From a virus: DNA of 64,000 nt. The DNA is taken from IMG/VR virus record IMGVR_UViG_3300009104_002192, positions 1 to 64,000 of that record; one strand, written 5' to 3'. Position 1 is the stretch's first letter; every line of letters starts with the position of its first letter. The notes beneath the pieces are model-generated. The model did not search any database. It was given only the letters and a program-made list of their open reading frames with translations, and was not told where the DNA came from. The translations under genes were made by a program, and so were the position numbers. Shown here piece by piece: positions 63,618 to 64,000 of the stretch.

Positions 63618-64000
63618 GTAAATACATAATATACTTCATAATAATTTCTTATTTATCTTTATTTAATATAGGATGTTCTCTTTTTCGTCCAGACTCTTTA
63701 AGTAGAGAAGATGGCTACTACACTCAACATCTCCAATCTTGTGGCCCTAGGGCTGCTCAAAAAGCTATTCAGAATTTAAAGAAGCACGGAGTTTGGGATG
63801 AGAGATATATAACCGTTTTAGAGGTAGGCAAAAAAATACAAAATAATGGAGGTAACGCTTCTAGGCTCTTTTTATCTTTGTTCAACCATAGAACCATGCA
63901 AATAACCTTTCCTTACGAGATGGAAAGATTTTTTGAGAAGGAAGGGTTTAAAGTGTCTCGGGTTAAGTCTTTAAAAGGGTTAGACCCAGAAACAGATACA
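63614..64000 (+). CDS. Lipoprotein with possible C39-like cysteine peptidase domain (truncated by window end)
   Basis: Signal peptide MSKYIIYFIIISYLSLFNIG, then C (lipobox). LQSCGPRAAQKAIQNL near residue 41 resembles the Q..CGP.A. active-site Cys motif of C39/papain-like peptidases. The reading frame is still open at base 64000 (129 codons), so the His and rest of the domain lie outside the window. Confidence 0.55.
   Translation, partial: MSKYIIYFIIISYLSLFNIGCSLFRPDSLSREDGYYTQHLQSCGPRAAQKAIQNLKKHGVWDERYITVLEVGKKIQNNGGNASRLFLSLFNHRTMQITFPYEMERFFEKEGFKVSRVKSLKGLDPETDT

Overview
The window is a contiguous piece of a large tailed double-stranded DNA phage genome. The evidence is a terminase large subunit, portal protein and likely tail-tube gene at 55.6-60.5 kb, T4-type rIIA and rIIB homologues, PhoH, a GP88-family protein, phage-type HNH endonucleases, a SleB-type cell-wall hydrolase, a candidate holin and candidate spanin, and about 130 tightly packed genes, many of them tiny and unrecognisable. 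No DNA polymerase, major capsid or baseplate gene is present, so this is only part of the genome. The spanin candidate, several lipoproteins, and the ExbB/ExbD and Tat features point to a Gram-negative host. The host taxon cannot be fixed from the sequence.

Layout. (1) 1-20.9 kb, plus strand: an auxiliary metabolism region with many ATGA stop/start overlaps. It holds a eukaryote-type phosphomannomutase, TylF-type and other methyltransferases, a nucleotidyltransferase, GMP reductase, a nucleoside deoxyribosyltransferase-like protein, an ExbB/ExbD-like pair, an APS-kinase-like protein, GlmS, a PLP decarboxylase, proline dehydrogenase, an ornithine-cyclodeaminase-family protein and two glycosyltransferases. 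(2) 21.3-27.2 kb: a repair operon (HhH-type glycosylase, ATP-dependent DNA ligase) with small genes, a sigma-70 factor and tRNA-Leu(UAA). (3) 27.9-35.7 kb: rIIA, rIIB and a RuvB-like ATPase as separate transcription units, with AT-rich repeat-bearing spacers. (4) 35.7-47.5 kb: many short transcription units, each with its own promoter, a candidate large structured RNA at 36.3-36.8 kb, eight copies of a 39-bp palindromic repeat, four DnaA-box-like sites and a small minus-strand island. (5) 47.7-49.6 kb: a GT25 glycosyltransferase and two sulfotransferases. (6) 49.7-64 kb: PhoH, ClpP-like protease, a second sigma-like factor, terminase, portal, tail tube, an FtsZ/tubulin-like GTPase and a lysis cluster.

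The regulatory architecture is unusually legible. Four promoter classes can be read by eye. P1 has TTGACT and TATAAT 16 bp apart with an almost invariant TAAC(C/T)AT in the spacer. P2 has TTGACA and TATATT 17 bp apart with a GTGTG just before the -10. A third class replaces the -35 with a 23-bp inverted repeat placed exactly 8 bp before TATACT. A late-like element has consensus GAGTGTAAA. In all four classes the start codon of the first gene usually lies about 7-10 bases after the -10 element, so many transcripts are predicted to be leaderless.

Taken together, the phosphomannomutase, GlmS, nucleotidyltransferase, three glycosyltransferases, APS-kinase-like enzyme, two sulfotransferases and methyltransferases suggest that the phage makes and sulfates a glycan, either on the host surface or on the virion. 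That is inference from gene content.
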